DNA of 64,000 nucleotides from Crocinitomicaceae bacterium (lineage in GTDB: Bacteria; Bacteroidota; Bacteroidia; Flavobacteriales_D; Crocinitomicaceae): positions 1 through 64,000 of the forward strand of contig JAURMC010000005.1 of assembly GCA_030830895.1 (NCBI GenBank). Direction: 5' to 3'. Numbering within the stretch: the stretch's first letter is position 1; each line of letters opens with the position of its first letter. The notes under the pieces are model-generated. The model was not told the DNA's origin. It searched no databases and was given only the letters and a program-made list of their open reading frames with translations. This document shows positions 1 to 8,711 of this stretch, in pieces. The translations under genes were made by a program, and so were the position numbers.

Positions 1-635
1 GAAGAAATAATATGAAGTAAATCCAAGTTGTTGATTCGGCTAAAAAACAAAGGTCCAAGGAACTGACTAACAGCAAATCCATATCCAACATTAGAACGTA
101 ACACTTTATCCGCTTCATCCGCGCTATTCATCATAAAAATAAAAATGATGAGTAACAACTCGAATAGCAAAATCAGGTTTGCATCATTTCTTGCCCAACC
201 GTTTAGGTCTACCGAGGAAAATCGGGGAATTTTCAACAAATTTCTTCGGATAAAGAACATCAATGTGGCAATGAAAGTAAGTACCGAAAGTACTTCAATC
301 GAGCTGATCACAAACGTATAAAAAGCTCCCAGTCCGGCGTGATAAAAATAGCGGTGTGAGCCTGTAAAGCCATCAATAAATACCTCAATTAGCTCAATCT
401 GCGTAATAATAAAAGCAACATAGAAAATAAAATGTAAGATTGCTGGAACGGGTCGATTAAACATTTTCTTCTGGCCAAACGCAACAAGGAACATCGTTTT
501 AATTCGGTCAGTCTTTCGATCGGTTCGATTTACGCTTTGGCCCAGTTTTATTTGCTTTATAATTAAGCGCATTTTCCTAGAGAATAAAGCAATAGAGACT
601 AATGCCAAAATAACGAAGACAACGTGTGTTAACAT
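1..635 (-). CDS. (Fe-S)-binding / heterodisulfide-reductase-like membrane protein (partial)
   Basis: Open from an ATG at 635 to the left edge, so only about 211 N-terminal residues are visible and the Fe-S part is off the window. The visible part has an N-terminal membrane segment, a basic loop, then three more hydrophobic helices, with conserved-looking pieces such as NRPVPAILHF, the acidic helix TQIELIEVFIDG and GWARNDANLIL. This resembles the nitrate-reductase-gamma-like membrane domain at the start of Bacteroidota (Fe-S)-binding proteins, expected to pass electrons at the inner membrane. It begins 4 bases after the mlaD stop and is the third gene of the leftward amidase-mlaD operon, an order I recall from other Flavobacteriales. 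The product name rests on this N-terminal similarity and the neighbours, since no cysteine clusters can be seen. Confidence 0.75.
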   Translation of the reverse strand, partial: MLTHVVFVILALVSIALFSRKMRLIIKQIKLGQSVNRTDRKTDRIKTMFLVAFGQKKMFNRPVPAILHFIFYVAFIITQIELIEVFIDGFTGSHRYFYHAGLGAFYTFVISSIEVLSVLTFIATLMFFIRRNLLKIPRFSSVDLNGWARNDANLILLFELLLIIFIFMMNSADEADKVLRSNVGYGFAVSQFLGPLFFSRINNLDLLHIIS

Positions 636-639
636 ACGG

Positions 640-1680
640 CTAATCAGGAATTGTATCTAACAACTTTTTTATTTTTCCTTCTTGCTTTGAAGTGAGATGG
701 AGTCCTTTGGTTTTGGGACCAATAACCGATAAATGTACATAACGTTCAGGATGAACCTGCAAATCATCAACGAGTTCTTGGAGCTCATTGTTTGTTTCAA
801 CCAACTCATTATATAGCTTTTCATCATGAACCAGTTTGCCTAAAGTACCCTTACCATTGTTCACTTCTTCGAGCATATAATTAAACTTTTTCAACGTGGT
901 TTGTGCTTCAAGAATTGTGCCTTTGAAATCTGCGCTTACCATATCGTCGGAAACTTTTTTGGTGTTTCCAATAATTGCACTTACCTCATCGCTACTCTTT
1001 TCAAGGTTAAGTGTTATCCGTTCCACATGATTCATGATTTTTGAAAACTGTGTCTTTTCTTGCCCTACAAAACTTTGTATTTCTGAAGACAAGTCCCCTA
1101 TTTTTTTAATGGTGATTTTTAGTTCTTTGATACTTGAGGTTATGTCATTAGAACCTTTTTCATCAAAAACCCCTGAAAGCGAATTTACCATTCCATCAAT
1201 ATGAAGAATTAGCGTTTGAAGTTTCTGAGAAATTGGATCTGCATATTGTTTAACCTGAGAGAACATGTCTGCGGACATTTTACCAGGAATTTCATCTCCA
1301 GAACTGTAATTTCCGTTTTTTGGTTGATTGGGATAATTCACTATAAGTCCTTTGGTTAAGAGATCCAAAGAGCCTAGTTCAATAAGTGTACCCTTGGGCA
1401 ATTTAATATCCGACTCACTTACGCTGAATTCTATTTTAACGCGACGATTCTCTGGGTTTGAAGGCACGTTTTCTATATCTAAAATTTTTCCAATAATAAC
1501 TCCGTTCAACGTAACATTTCCGGACACCATAACCTGCCCAGAATTAGGAAAATAGGAATAAAAGGTATTGTCTCCGCCAAGCAAACTATATCCCTTTAAA
1601 AAATTAATACCTAATACCAACAATATAATCGCTCCTATTGCAATTAACCCTGCTTTAATTTCTTTAGACAGTTTCAACAT
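640..1680 (-). CDS. mlaD: MlaD-family MCE domain lipid-transport protein
   Basis: 346 residues. One N-terminal transmembrane anchor (about residues 10-30) is followed by an MCE domain (about 35-120) with YFPNSGQVMVSGNVTLNGV and LIELGSLDLLTKGLIV, which is typical of MlaD/YrbD substrate-binding proteins. The rest (about 130-300) is helical with coiled-coil character (SQKLQTLILHIDGMV, EAQTTLKKFNYMLEEV), as in MCE proteins that form periplasmic rings or needles. The expected role is phospholipid trafficking between inner and outer membranes. No MlaE permease or MlaF ATPase gene is adjacent, as is common in Bacteroidota. It starts directly after the amidase stop (1681), so the two are almost certainly co-transcribed. 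Confidence 0.87.
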   Translation of the reverse strand: MLKLSKEIKAGLIAIGAIILLVLGINFLKGYSLLGGDNTFYSYFPNSGQVMVSGNVTLNGVIIGKILDIENVPSNPENRRVKIEFSVSESDIKLPKGTLIELGSLDLLTKGLIVNYPNQPKNGNYSSGDEIPGKMSADMFSQVKQYADPISQKLQTLILHIDGMVNSLSGVFDEKGSNDITSSIKELKITIKKIGDLSSEIQSFVGQEKTQFSKIMNHVERITLNLEKSSDEVSAIIGNTKKVSDDMVSADFKGTILEAQTTLKKFNYMLEEVNNGKGTLGKLVHDEKLYNELVETNNELQELVDDLQVHPERYVHLSVIGPKTKGLHLTSKQEGKIKKLLDTIPD

Positions 1681-2856
1681 TTATTTTTCTGCTAATTTAA
1701 CGGCTTTTTCGATACTGATGCGTTCTCCATTCGAGAAAGCGATAACAAATGCGCTAGAAAAGCCCTTATCTTGCATCTCAGTTTTATATTTTTTAGCTCC
1801 TTCAAGGTCCTTTATATACATGCCGCTATAATATTTATATAAATTATCCTGGGTATATTCTTTGACGGTAACACCTTTAAATTTGGGGGAATCTAAGGAT
1901 AATTTCTCCGCAGATGATACGATTTGAACGGTAAAAAACACTTCCGAAGAACTTATTTGGGGCGCAGAAATAGAATCTATAGCATTAATTTTTATTGGTG
2001 GTGTATCTGTTTTTTCTGGAATAACCACATGGTCTTGAGTTAGTGTTTTTCCTTCGTAAGCATTTTTATACTTAACAAATGCTTTTAGCATTGCATTAGC
2101 CATTTTCTCTTGCCCAGAGGAATTTCCAATGAATGACTCCTCATTTGGGTTAGTTAGAAATCCTGTTTCAATGAGTACACTTGGCATGGCAGTTTTATAC
2201 AATACCAAAAACCCAGCTTGCTTAACACCACGATCATATCGGCCAATACTTTTAAACTCTGATTGTAAAAATCCAGCAAATTTAATTGCATTATTTAAAT
2301 TAACATTTTGCTGCAATTGGATTGCAATCATTGCATCTGGTGTTAAATCAAAGGTCTTATATTTCGCACCTTTATCTTCTTCCAATGAAATAATTGAGTT
2401 TTCCCGTTCCATTACTTTTTGTTGAGATTCTGTTCTATGCAGACCCAATACATAGGTTTCGGTTCCATATGCCGCAGAAGAACCTGCATTGGCATGTATA
2501 CAAATGAATAGGTCCGCATTGGCTTTATTTGCAATGTTCGCACGCTCAATTAACTCTACAAAAACATCTGTTTCGCGAGTATATTTTACCGTTATGGTTG
2601 GATATTTTTCTTTGATCAATTTACCAAGGGTGAGCGCCATTGATAAACAAACGTCTTTTTCATGTGCAAATCCGCCATGACATCCTGGATCTTTACCGCC
2701 ATGGCCAGCATCAATAACCACAGTTTTTAATTTTGGAGATTCAACAACTTTTTGCGCAAAAAGACTTGTTGAAACAAAATTGCAGCACATGATAAAAGGT
2801 ACTAATATGTTTCCTAGAATGCGCGCTTTTTTTGATAGTTTTGTAATACGTTCCAT
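1681..2856 (-). CDS. N-acetylmuramoyl-L-alanine amidase (Amidase_3) with C-terminal SPOR-like domain
   Basis: 391 residues from the ATG at 2856. A TTG start at 2868 is possible but would fall almost on the predicted transcription start. A signal peptide (about 1-35) precedes an AmiC-type zinc amidase. Its zinc and catalytic residues are visible: His52 in VVIDAGHGGKDPG, Glu66, His121 in CIHANA and Glu230 in VLIETGFLTN. The enzyme cleaves the amide between MurNAc and the stem peptide during cell separation. The C-terminal 80 residues (FFTVQIVSS onward) look like a SPOR-type peptidoglycan-binding fold. It is the first gene of the operon with mlaD and the Fe-S protein. Its start codon interlocks with that of divergent lptD. 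Confidence 0.9.
   Translation of the reverse strand: MERITKLSKKARILGNILVPFIMCCNFVSTSLFAQKVVESPKLKTVVIDAGHGGKDPGCHGGFAHEKDVCLSMALTLGKLIKEKYPTITVKYTRETDVFVELIERANIANKANADLFICIHANAGSSAAYGTETYVLGLHRTESQQKVMERENSIISLEEDKGAKYKTFDLTPDAMIAIQLQQNVNLNNAIKFAGFLQSEFKSIGRYDRGVKQAGFLVLYKTAMPSVLIETGFLTNPNEESFIGNSSGQEKMANAMLKAFVKYKNAYEGKTLTQDHVVIPEKTDTPPIKINAIDSISAPQISSSEVFFTVQIVSSAEKLSLDSPKFKGVTVKEYTQDNLYKYYSGMYIKDLEGAKKYKTEMQDKGFSSAFVIAFSNGERISIEKAVKLAEK
2836..2843 (+). promoter_or_regulatory. -7 box of lptD
   Basis: TAGTTTTG matches the Bacteroidota TAnnTTTG consensus, 11 bases before the ATG at 2855. It lies inside the first codons of the divergent amidase gene. No clear -33 TTTG. Predicted leader about 7 nt. 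Confidence 0.55.
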
Positions 2857-5413
2857 GATAGTTTTCAAAATTAAATTTAAGATTCAATCGAAAGTTGTGC
2901 CAACTTGGCTACTTTTCTTCGTTGGAATGTTAATAATGTGTTTTTCAATGAACGCACAACCGATCATTTCGGATACAATTTATCAAAACGAACAACAAAT
3001 TGATGAAATAATTAAATATGGTGCTCTAGATTCTTCATACTTCGATGTGCCTACAAAAAAAGCATACTTATATGGTGGAGCGTATGTTGAAACGCTATCT
3101 AACAAGCTCACCGCGGGTGTTATAACCATTGATTTTGAAAGGAATGAAATTGAAGCAAGTTATATTCTTAACGCTGACAGTGTTCCCTCTGAGTTTCCGA
3201 TATTCGTTGAAGGAGGGGAAACACTAACCTGCAAGCGCATGCGTATGAATACAGAGACTCAAAAGATATACATTGAAGCACTTCAGGTTAAACAGGATGA
3301 AATGTATTTTAACATGGGAGAAGCAAAACGCTATCCTTCAGATCAAATACATTTAAAAAAGGGAATTCTTACTACTTGCGATCAATCGGAGCCTCATTAC
3401 CATTTCCTATTATCAAAAGGGGTTGTTGTACCAGAAAAACGAATAGTAGCGGGTCCGATGAACTTATGGATTAGCGGAATACCGACACCAATCGGTCTTC
3501 CTTTTGCCTTTATTCCACAGCATAAAGAGCGCAATAAAGGCTTATTATTTCCCGAAATCATCCCTAATTCAAGTTATGGGTTCGGAATTCAAAATTTAGG
3601 GTATTTTATTCCTATTAATGATCATTTACAAACCACCGTTTACACGAACTTATACAGCCGGGGAAGTTGGGGAGTTAGAAATGAACTTGAATATGCAAAG
3701 CGCTATGGATTTACAGGTAGAATCGGACTAGGGTTTCAGCAATTTAACAATGGTTTTCCAAGCTACAGTAAGAATAATAAACTAACTGTGAGTTGGTCTC
3801 ATAACAAACAGCAAAAATCAAATCCGTTTTGGAATTTCAATTCAAATGTTAATTTCATTTCTGATAACACTTCAAAAAACAACCCTGACCCTATAAATCC
3901 TGAATATTTTAACAATTCATTTAATTCCGATATCAACCTAGTGCGCCTTTTCCCAGGCAAACCTTTGTCCATGGGTGCTAAAATCTCCATGCGTCAGAAT
4001 TCAATTGCACAGAATATTGCGTTAATTGCTCCCGTAATGAATGTAAACATGACTCGAATTTTTCCATTTAAGCGGCTAATACCACTTCCGTCTTCTGAAT
4101 TAGGGCGGGCCATACAACGCATAGGATTAACCTACAATTTTGAAACTCAAAACAAAAATACTTTTGCAGATTCCCTCATTAGCCCTTTGGATTTTACTAG
4201 AATTGGAAATACATTTTTTAATGGCGTGAACCAAGGTATCGGGTTACAAACAACATTTGGTTTATTTAAAAACGCATTGAAAATAACCCCCAACTTGAAT
4301 TATGGCAATAAAATAAACTTCCAACAAATTGAAAAAAATTACGATTTAATTTCCAACAATACAGATATTGATACCCTTCGTAAAGCCGCCATGGGAAATG
4401 AGTTTAATTTCAGCTTAAATGCAACTACTATCGTGTATAGCTATTACAAGCTGGTTGGTAAAAACAAACCCATTATAAGACATTTAATGACCCCTTCAAT
4501 CGGGTATCGATATGTTCCTAAACTTAACGAAATCGTTACGGCCAACGTAGGGCCAAACCAAAGCCCTGTCACTTATTCTCCATTTGAGCGAAGTATTTAT
4601 GCATTCGGAAATACTCAAGCTTCTTCATTCTTAAATTTTGGAATAAATAATAGCGTAGAATTAAAAAAGAAATCAGAAAAAGACACTATTACGGGATACC
4701 GTAAAACCAGGTTAATTGATCAATTCTCTATAAATGGAAATGTGGACTTTTTAAAAGACTCTATGAAATTATCAGATTTATCATTAAACTTAAGAATAAG
4801 TCCTTTTAAATGGATGAATTTTGTGGCCAATGGCACCTACAGTTTATATGGTTGGAATGATAGTACAGGGAAAGCAATACAAGCCTTTTCGTGGGAAACC
4901 GGCCAAGGAATTGGGCGTTTGTTAAATGCCGGATTAAACACAACGCTTACACTTACATCAAAAAAAAGCAGGGAAAAAATTGAACTAAGAAAGGAAGAAA
5001 TAAACCAACATTGGAACGCGGACTTTACCTATTTTTCTTTACACCCAGAACATGCTATTTACTTCGATATTCCCTGGAAAATAAACATTGCTCATGTTTT
5101 TAGTATTGTTAATAATACGAATAAAACCGTGAATAATGTAGCAACTTGGACAACTGTTCAAACCCTTTCTGCGAATGGCGACATAAGTTTTACAAAACGA
5201 TGGAATTTATCTACGAATATAAATTTTGATATTAAAACCCGTCAAATCACCAACATGAATTTGGCACTTAACCGTAACATGCATTGTTGGGCATTGAGTT
5301 TCTTTTGGACACCTATTGGGGGGAATCAAAGCTTTTTACTTAGCATTCGCAACACATCTTCCTTGTTCCGTGATGCTAAAATCGATGTGCGTAAACCCCC
5401 GGCATTTTTTTAA
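2855..5413 (+). CDS. lptD: LPS-assembly outer-membrane protein LptD
   Basis: 852 residues from the ATG at 2855. The frame is open further upstream (to 2780), but 2855 gives a good signal peptide (basic MIVFKIKFKIQSK, then a hydrophobic core ending near MNAQ) and has a -7 box 11 bases upstream. Residues about 40-200 form an OstA/LptA-like periplasmic domain (KKAYLYGGAYVETLSNKLTA, GETLTCKRMRMNTETQKIYI). The remainder is a large beta-barrel with alternating aromatic strands ending in FF, matching the Bacteroidota LptD family. The role is insertion of lipopolysaccharide into the outer leaflet. Convergent with the OmpA gene, the stop codons abutting. Confidence 0.88.
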   Translation: MIVFKIKFKIQSKVVPTWLLFFVGMLIMCFSMNAQPIISDTIYQNEQQIDEIIKYGALDSSYFDVPTKKAYLYGGAYVETLSNKLTAGVITIDFERNEIEASYILNADSVPSEFPIFVEGGETLTCKRMRMNTETQKIYIEALQVKQDEMYFNMGEAKRYPSDQIHLKKGILTTCDQSEPHYHFLLSKGVVVPEKRIVAGPMNLWISGIPTPIGLPFAFIPQHKERNKGLLFPEIIPNSSYGFGIQNLGYFIPINDHLQTTVYTNLYSRGSWGVRNELEYAKRYGFTGRIGLGFQQFNNGFPSYSKNNKLTVSWSHNKQQKSNPFWNFNSNVNFISDNTSKNNPDPINPEYFNNSFNSDINLVRLFPGKPLSMGAKISMRQNSIAQNIALIAPVMNVNMTRIFPFKRLIPLPSSELGRAIQRIGLTYNFETQNKNTFADSLISPLDFTRIGNTFFNGVNQGIGLQTTFGLFKNALKITPNLNYGNKINFQQIEKNYDLISNNTDIDTLRKAAMGNEFNFSLNATTIVYSYYKLVGKNKPIIRHLMTPSIGYRYVPKLNEIVTANVGPNQSPVTYSPFERSIYAFGNTQASSFLNFGINNSVELKKKSEKDTITGYRKTRLIDQFSINGNVDFLKDSMKLSDLSLNLRISPFKWMNFVANGTYSLYGWNDSTGKAIQAFSWETGQGIGRLLNAGLNTTLTLTSKKSREKIELRKEEINQHWNADFTYFSLHPEHAIYFDIPWKINIAHVFSIVNNTNKTVNNVATWTTVQTLSANGDISFTKRWNLSTNINFDIKTRQITNMNLALNRNMHCWALSFFWTPIGGNQSFLLSIRNTSSLFRDAKIDVRKPPAFF
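2866..2873 (-). promoter_or_regulatory. -7 box of the amidase operon
   Basis: TAATTTTG on the minus strand, 9 bases before the ATG at 2856, located within the first codons of lptD. Predicted leader about 5 nt. No clear -33 element. Confidence 0.55.
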
Positions 5414-6337
5414 TCATTCGCCGTTATTGTAAAGTAAAATTTTCGGCCCAACTACCATTCGAATGGTTGTTACCCGACGATTAGGATTATTCTTTTGTTG
5501 ACTATCACTAACGTTTGGAGGAAGCACCTCTCCCTTCCCTTCATAGGAAATTCGAAAATTCAATTTCCATTTAACATCCAAAGACTTAAGTTGTTTTTCA
5601 AATTCTGCCGCTACTGCTTTTGCACGAGCTTCTGACAACGCTAGATTTCGTTCAGTGCGTGTTTTCTCATCACCAACTCCTTGCGTATCTGAATATCCCG
5701 AAATAATTAAAATTGTAGAATAATCTTCATCCGAGAAGATATTTTCATCATGGTTGTCCAAATAATTTCGCCACCCCTTTATATCCGATTTTATACTATC
5801 TAACATTCCTGATATTAGTTTTTTACCTTCTTCACTAATAATCGCGCTTCCAGTATCAAAACTTATATCCGCTGCAATGTTTTTCAATTCTTTGTTTGCT
5901 GCAATTAGATCACCAAGTGGAACAACGTATTTATATAACAAATCGTTCAGCTCAGTTGCCAAACGCAAAGATTTCTCATGTCCTTCTGGTGTATATGGGT
6001 CTGTTTCATTAAGTGATTTAATGATTTCTTCGGTGCGTGCCATCAATCGGGTGAGCTGATCATCTATTTCTTTAATTCGCTCTGTAGAATCAATGGAGTA
6101 AAACATTTTTTGTTGTTCTTTTAACACCGATAATGCTTGTTCTGACTTTTCAATTTCAGCTGCCAAACTCTTTTCTCGTTCGGCTTGTTTTCGATTAAAC
6201 GCATTTACTTCCGTATCGCCACGCTGCCCGTGAAAGACAGTTGTTTTATATTTTGGTTTTACCAATACACCGCTGTCTTTGCAGGAAAAAAGAATCGCAC
6301 AAAAAATAATTAGCGGCAGAAGATAGTTAAGTTTCAT
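5414..6337 (-). CDS. OmpA-family lipoprotein
   Basis: 307 residues. A lipoprotein signal peptide ends in the lipobox LFSC near residue 19. Next is a charged coiled-coil region (about 45-140, rich in Glu/Lys/Gln), then a C-terminal OmpA-like peptidoglycan-binding domain (about 155-300). The OmpA hallmarks are visible: ISFDTGSAIISEEG, ISGYSDTQG, the NLALSEARAKAVA helix and NPNRRVT with the conserved arginines. The role is outer-membrane anchoring to peptidoglycan. Transcribed separately from lptD, with which it converges; yihY lies upstream with a 26-base gap. No clear -7 box was found before it, so it may be read through from upstream. Confidence 0.86.
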   Translation of the reverse strand: MKLNYLLPLIIFCAILFSCKDSGVLVKPKYKTTVFHGQRGDTEVNAFNRKQAEREKSLAAEIEKSEQALSVLKEQQKMFYSIDSTERIKEIDDQLTRLMARTEEIIKSLNETDPYTPEGHEKSLRLATELNDLLYKYVVPLGDLIAANKELKNIAADISFDTGSAIISEEGKKLISGMLDSIKSDIKGWRNYLDNHDENIFSDEDYSTILIISGYSDTQGVGDEKTRTERNLALSEARAKAVAAEFEKQLKSLDVKWKLNFRISYEGKGEVLPPNVSDSQQKNNPNRRVTTIRMVVGPKILLYNNGE

Positions 6338-6363
6338 GATGTAGAATTTGAACTAATATACAA

Positions 6364-7236
6364 TTATTGTGGCATTTCATGATGAGCTTTCCCATACACG
6401 TATGTAAATTTTGCTCCAAAAAAGATTACTTGGGCAGTATAAAATACCCAAGCCATTATAATAAACATAGAACCCACTATATCCCCTTTACCGAGAAAAA
6501 AATAATGTTGTAAGTAATATTTAATAATCAACTGACTTAAGAAAAGCAACATGGAAGTTAACAATGCACCTTTTAATGCTAATTTCCAACGTATAGTACC
6601 GTCATGCACGAATTTAAAAATAAATGATATAATCAATAAATTTAAAATAATTGAGAACATATGATGAAATAAAATAAAACCTAAATGCACGTTACCAAAG
6701 GAAGAAGACAGCCAGTTTTCAATGATACTGAATGCGAAAATTTGAATGAAATAGGACAATAAAATGAGCAATGCAAAAACCGCTAAATAAGCCAAAGAAA
6801 GGAATCTGAATTTTAGAACATCCATTATTATATTTAACTTCTCTCGTTTTCGTTTTTGTATATTAAAAAAATCATTAATGCTGTATTTTAAAGAAACCAT
6901 AAAAGCTGAACAAGAATAAAGCAGTGCAATTATCATTATCAAATTCAGTGAAAACGATTTTGATTGATTATTCAAATTCTTAAGGTATGCAGTGAATACA
7001 GAAATGTCATCAATTCCAATATCCTTTTCAAAGATTGCTGTCACGGCATTTATACACATATCTTCACCGAATAACCTACCGAAGCTAATTATAGTTAGAT
7101 ATAAAAGAGGGATAAGGGCAAATAGGGTGTAATATGCAAGTGCCGCACCATGAAAATACGCCCCTTCCTCAATAAACTCCTCTACTGTACATCTAAGTAT
7201 TTCAAAAATTGATTTGGAGGATTTATTTGACTCCAT
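6364..7236 (-). CDS. YihY/BrkB-family inner-membrane protein
   Basis: 290 residues with about six hydrophobic helices. The N-terminus carries the family signature: a short helix with EEGAYFHGAALAYYTLFALIPL, followed by GRLFGEDM. The C-terminal part has HDGTIRWKLALKGALLTSM and GSMFIIMAWVFYTAQVIFFGA, both typical of YihY/BrkB (formerly misassigned as RNase BN). The molecular function is unknown. The start overlaps the end of the ABC ATPase gene by 14 bases, implying translational coupling. Confidence 0.87.
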   Translation of the reverse strand: MESNKSSKSIFEILRCTVEEFIEEGAYFHGAALAYYTLFALIPLLYLTIISFGRLFGEDMCINAVTAIFEKDIGIDDISVFTAYLKNLNNQSKSFSLNLIMIIALLYSCSAFMVSLKYSINDFFNIQKRKREKLNIIMDVLKFRFLSLAYLAVFALLILLSYFIQIFAFSIIENWLSSSFGNVHLGFILFHHMFSIILNLLIISFIFKFVHDGTIRWKLALKGALLTSMLLFLSQLIIKYYLQHYFFLGKGDIVGSMFIIMAWVFYTAQVIFFGAKFTYVYGKAHHEMPQ

Positions 7237-8149
7237 TCGGAAGGATTTTAAGGGTAATCGGGAGTTTATTTATACTATGAAGAATTACTTCTTCCCTAGA
7301 TTCAGTGTAAAAATAATGAATAAAAACTATCCCATTGAATAAACATTTCTCGCGCCTTATCGGAATTCCGTCAGGATCCTCGTAAAAATCATTCGGACGA
7401 AATCTAACCATTGTCCCTTTCCATTTGATAGAATTTACTTCACCAAACCATCGAGCTTCTGTTAAATTATTTAAGTTATGATAGCGTTCAGACGGATTAA
7501 AAAAAGTGGTTAGTTTTCCTTGCCGAAGGAAGGCCATTTTAGTACAAATGGTCAGCATATCTTGGGCATCATGAGAAACTAAAACCAAACAAATTTGTTC
7601 AGTTTCTTGTAAATGAAGTAGTAAAGTAATCAATCTTAATTTAAGTACCTGATCCAAGTGAGAAAAGGGCTCGTCCAACAATAAAATTGAAGGCTTTGGT
7701 GCGATGGCTCTTGCAATAGCCAACCGCTGCTGTTCACCGCCGGATAGAAATCTTGCTTTGGTTGTATTAACATGTGTTAAGCGAAAAACTTTTATAAGGT
7801 GTTTGACCCTTTTTTCGCGAAGCCTTGGTTCCCAATTAAGAATAACTTCGCGAATATTTTCCTCACACGTATGAAAAAGATCTAAGGAATAGTCTTGAGA
7901 CACTAATGAAATCCCGGGATGACCTGGTATTAAACGCTGAGTGGATTGAGGTAATAACCGATCATGTAATAATACCTGGCCTTCAGAATGATCTAAATAG
8001 CCAGCAAGAATATTCAGAAAGCTAGATTTTCCTGCTCCGCTTTTTCCGGCAATGCCATAGATTTCACCCGGTTTAAAGCTTGCATTAATCCGATATAAAA
8101 TTCGATGATTCGAATCAATATTATAACTTAGATTCTTAATCTGTAACAT
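7223..8149 (-). CDS. Orphan ABC transporter ATP-binding protein
   Basis: 308 residues from the ATG at 8149 (MLQIKN). In-frame ATGs at 8164 and 8176 are also possible. Walker A GKSGAGKSS (about 35-43), Q-loop SQDYS, signature LSGGEQQ (about 136-142), Walker B ILLLDEP (Asp159-Glu160) and the H-loop SHDAQD are all intact, so ATPase activity is expected. The last 80 residues are an unassigned tail; the place usually held by a regulatory TOBE-like domain. No permease or binding-protein gene is adjacent. The start overlaps the end of the upstream small gene by 14 bases and the end overlaps yihY by 14. Substrate unknown. Confidence 0.86.
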   Translation of the reverse strand: MLQIKNLSYNIDSNHRILYRINASFKPGEIYGIAGKSGAGKSSFLNILAGYLDHSEGQVLLHDRLLPQSTQRLIPGHPGISLVSQDYSLDLFHTCEENIREVILNWEPRLREKRVKHLIKVFRLTHVNTTKARFLSGGEQQRLAIARAIAPKPSILLLDEPFSHLDQVLKLRLITLLLHLQETEQICLVLVSHDAQDMLTICTKMAFLRQGKLTTFFNPSERYHNLNNLTEARWFGEVNSIKWKGTMVRFRPNDFYEDPDGIPIRREKCLFNGIVFIHYFYTESREEVILHSINKLPITLKILPNGVK

Positions 8150-8576
8150 TGGAAAAGAGCTCATTTGGCATATCATGATTTGCAATGTATACTCCGGGAA
8201 TAGGATTTACAAATGGCTCATTATCCTTGAGTTCTATATGAATATACTGACGATTCACATCCTTGGTTTGTTTTATACTATTCAACAGTTGATTGGATAC
8301 CGCAAATTGGAGTTCTTGTCCTGAGCATAATGAAACCGAAATTATCGTCATTTTACTTATTTTATATAAAAAATCAGTATTCATGCCTACAGTACCTCTT
8401 AACGAATAAACTCCGTCTTCTGAAATATTAACATTACAGACGTCTTGAACTTCTAATTCATCTTCCCAATGGTATTTGTGGTTGTCTTCTGTTTCCTGAC
8501 CTGAATGATTTGTATCTGCAAGCTCCTGGGAAAACAAATCGTTTAAATGCGCGCAAGTGAAGCTTAAAGTGAACAT
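8136..8576 (-). CDS. Hypothetical protein coupled to the ABC ATPase
   Basis: 146 residues; I do not recognise a family. The N-terminus MFTLSFTCAH is hydrophobic but too short and uncharged for a normal signal peptide. The frame is open for only six codons upstream and has no ATG, GTG or TTG there, so export is uncertain. The middle is acidic and His-rich (HSGQETEDNHKYHWEDELE). The rest alternates beta-like strands (DGVYSLRGTVGM, MTIISVSLC, QYIHIELKDNEPF). The 14-base overlap with the ABC ATPase argues that it is translated and functionally linked. Reading-frame integrity and tight coupling are the only support for it being real. Confidence 0.6.
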   Translation of the reverse strand: MFTLSFTCAHLNDLFSQELADTNHSGQETEDNHKYHWEDELEVQDVCNVNISEDGVYSLRGTVGMNTDFLYKISKMTIISVSLCSGQELQFAVSNQLLNSIKQTKDVNRQYIHIELKDNEPFVNPIPGVYIANHDMPNELFSNVTD

Positions 8577-8699
8577 TAGGAAAAAAATATATGCTTACGA
8601 AAGTATTAATTTTGGTTGGATTTTTATAAAATTTTAATGATGAACAATAATATGTGAAGAATATTCTAAGGCATTCCTCTTCAAATTCTCCTAAAACAC

Positions 8700-8707
8700 T
8701 AAATTCG
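8700..8707 (+). promoter_or_regulatory. Near-consensus -7 box of the TPR-PD40 gene
   Basis: TAAATTCG (one mismatch) exactly four bases before the ATG at 8712. Confidence 0.35.
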
Positions 8708-8711
8708 AGTT

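Noticed and set aside
2780-2854. Longer lptD start at the upstream ATG of the frame
   Set aside because: It would bury the signal peptide 25 residues in and run through the predicted promoter; the ATG at 2855 fits signal peptide and -7 box.
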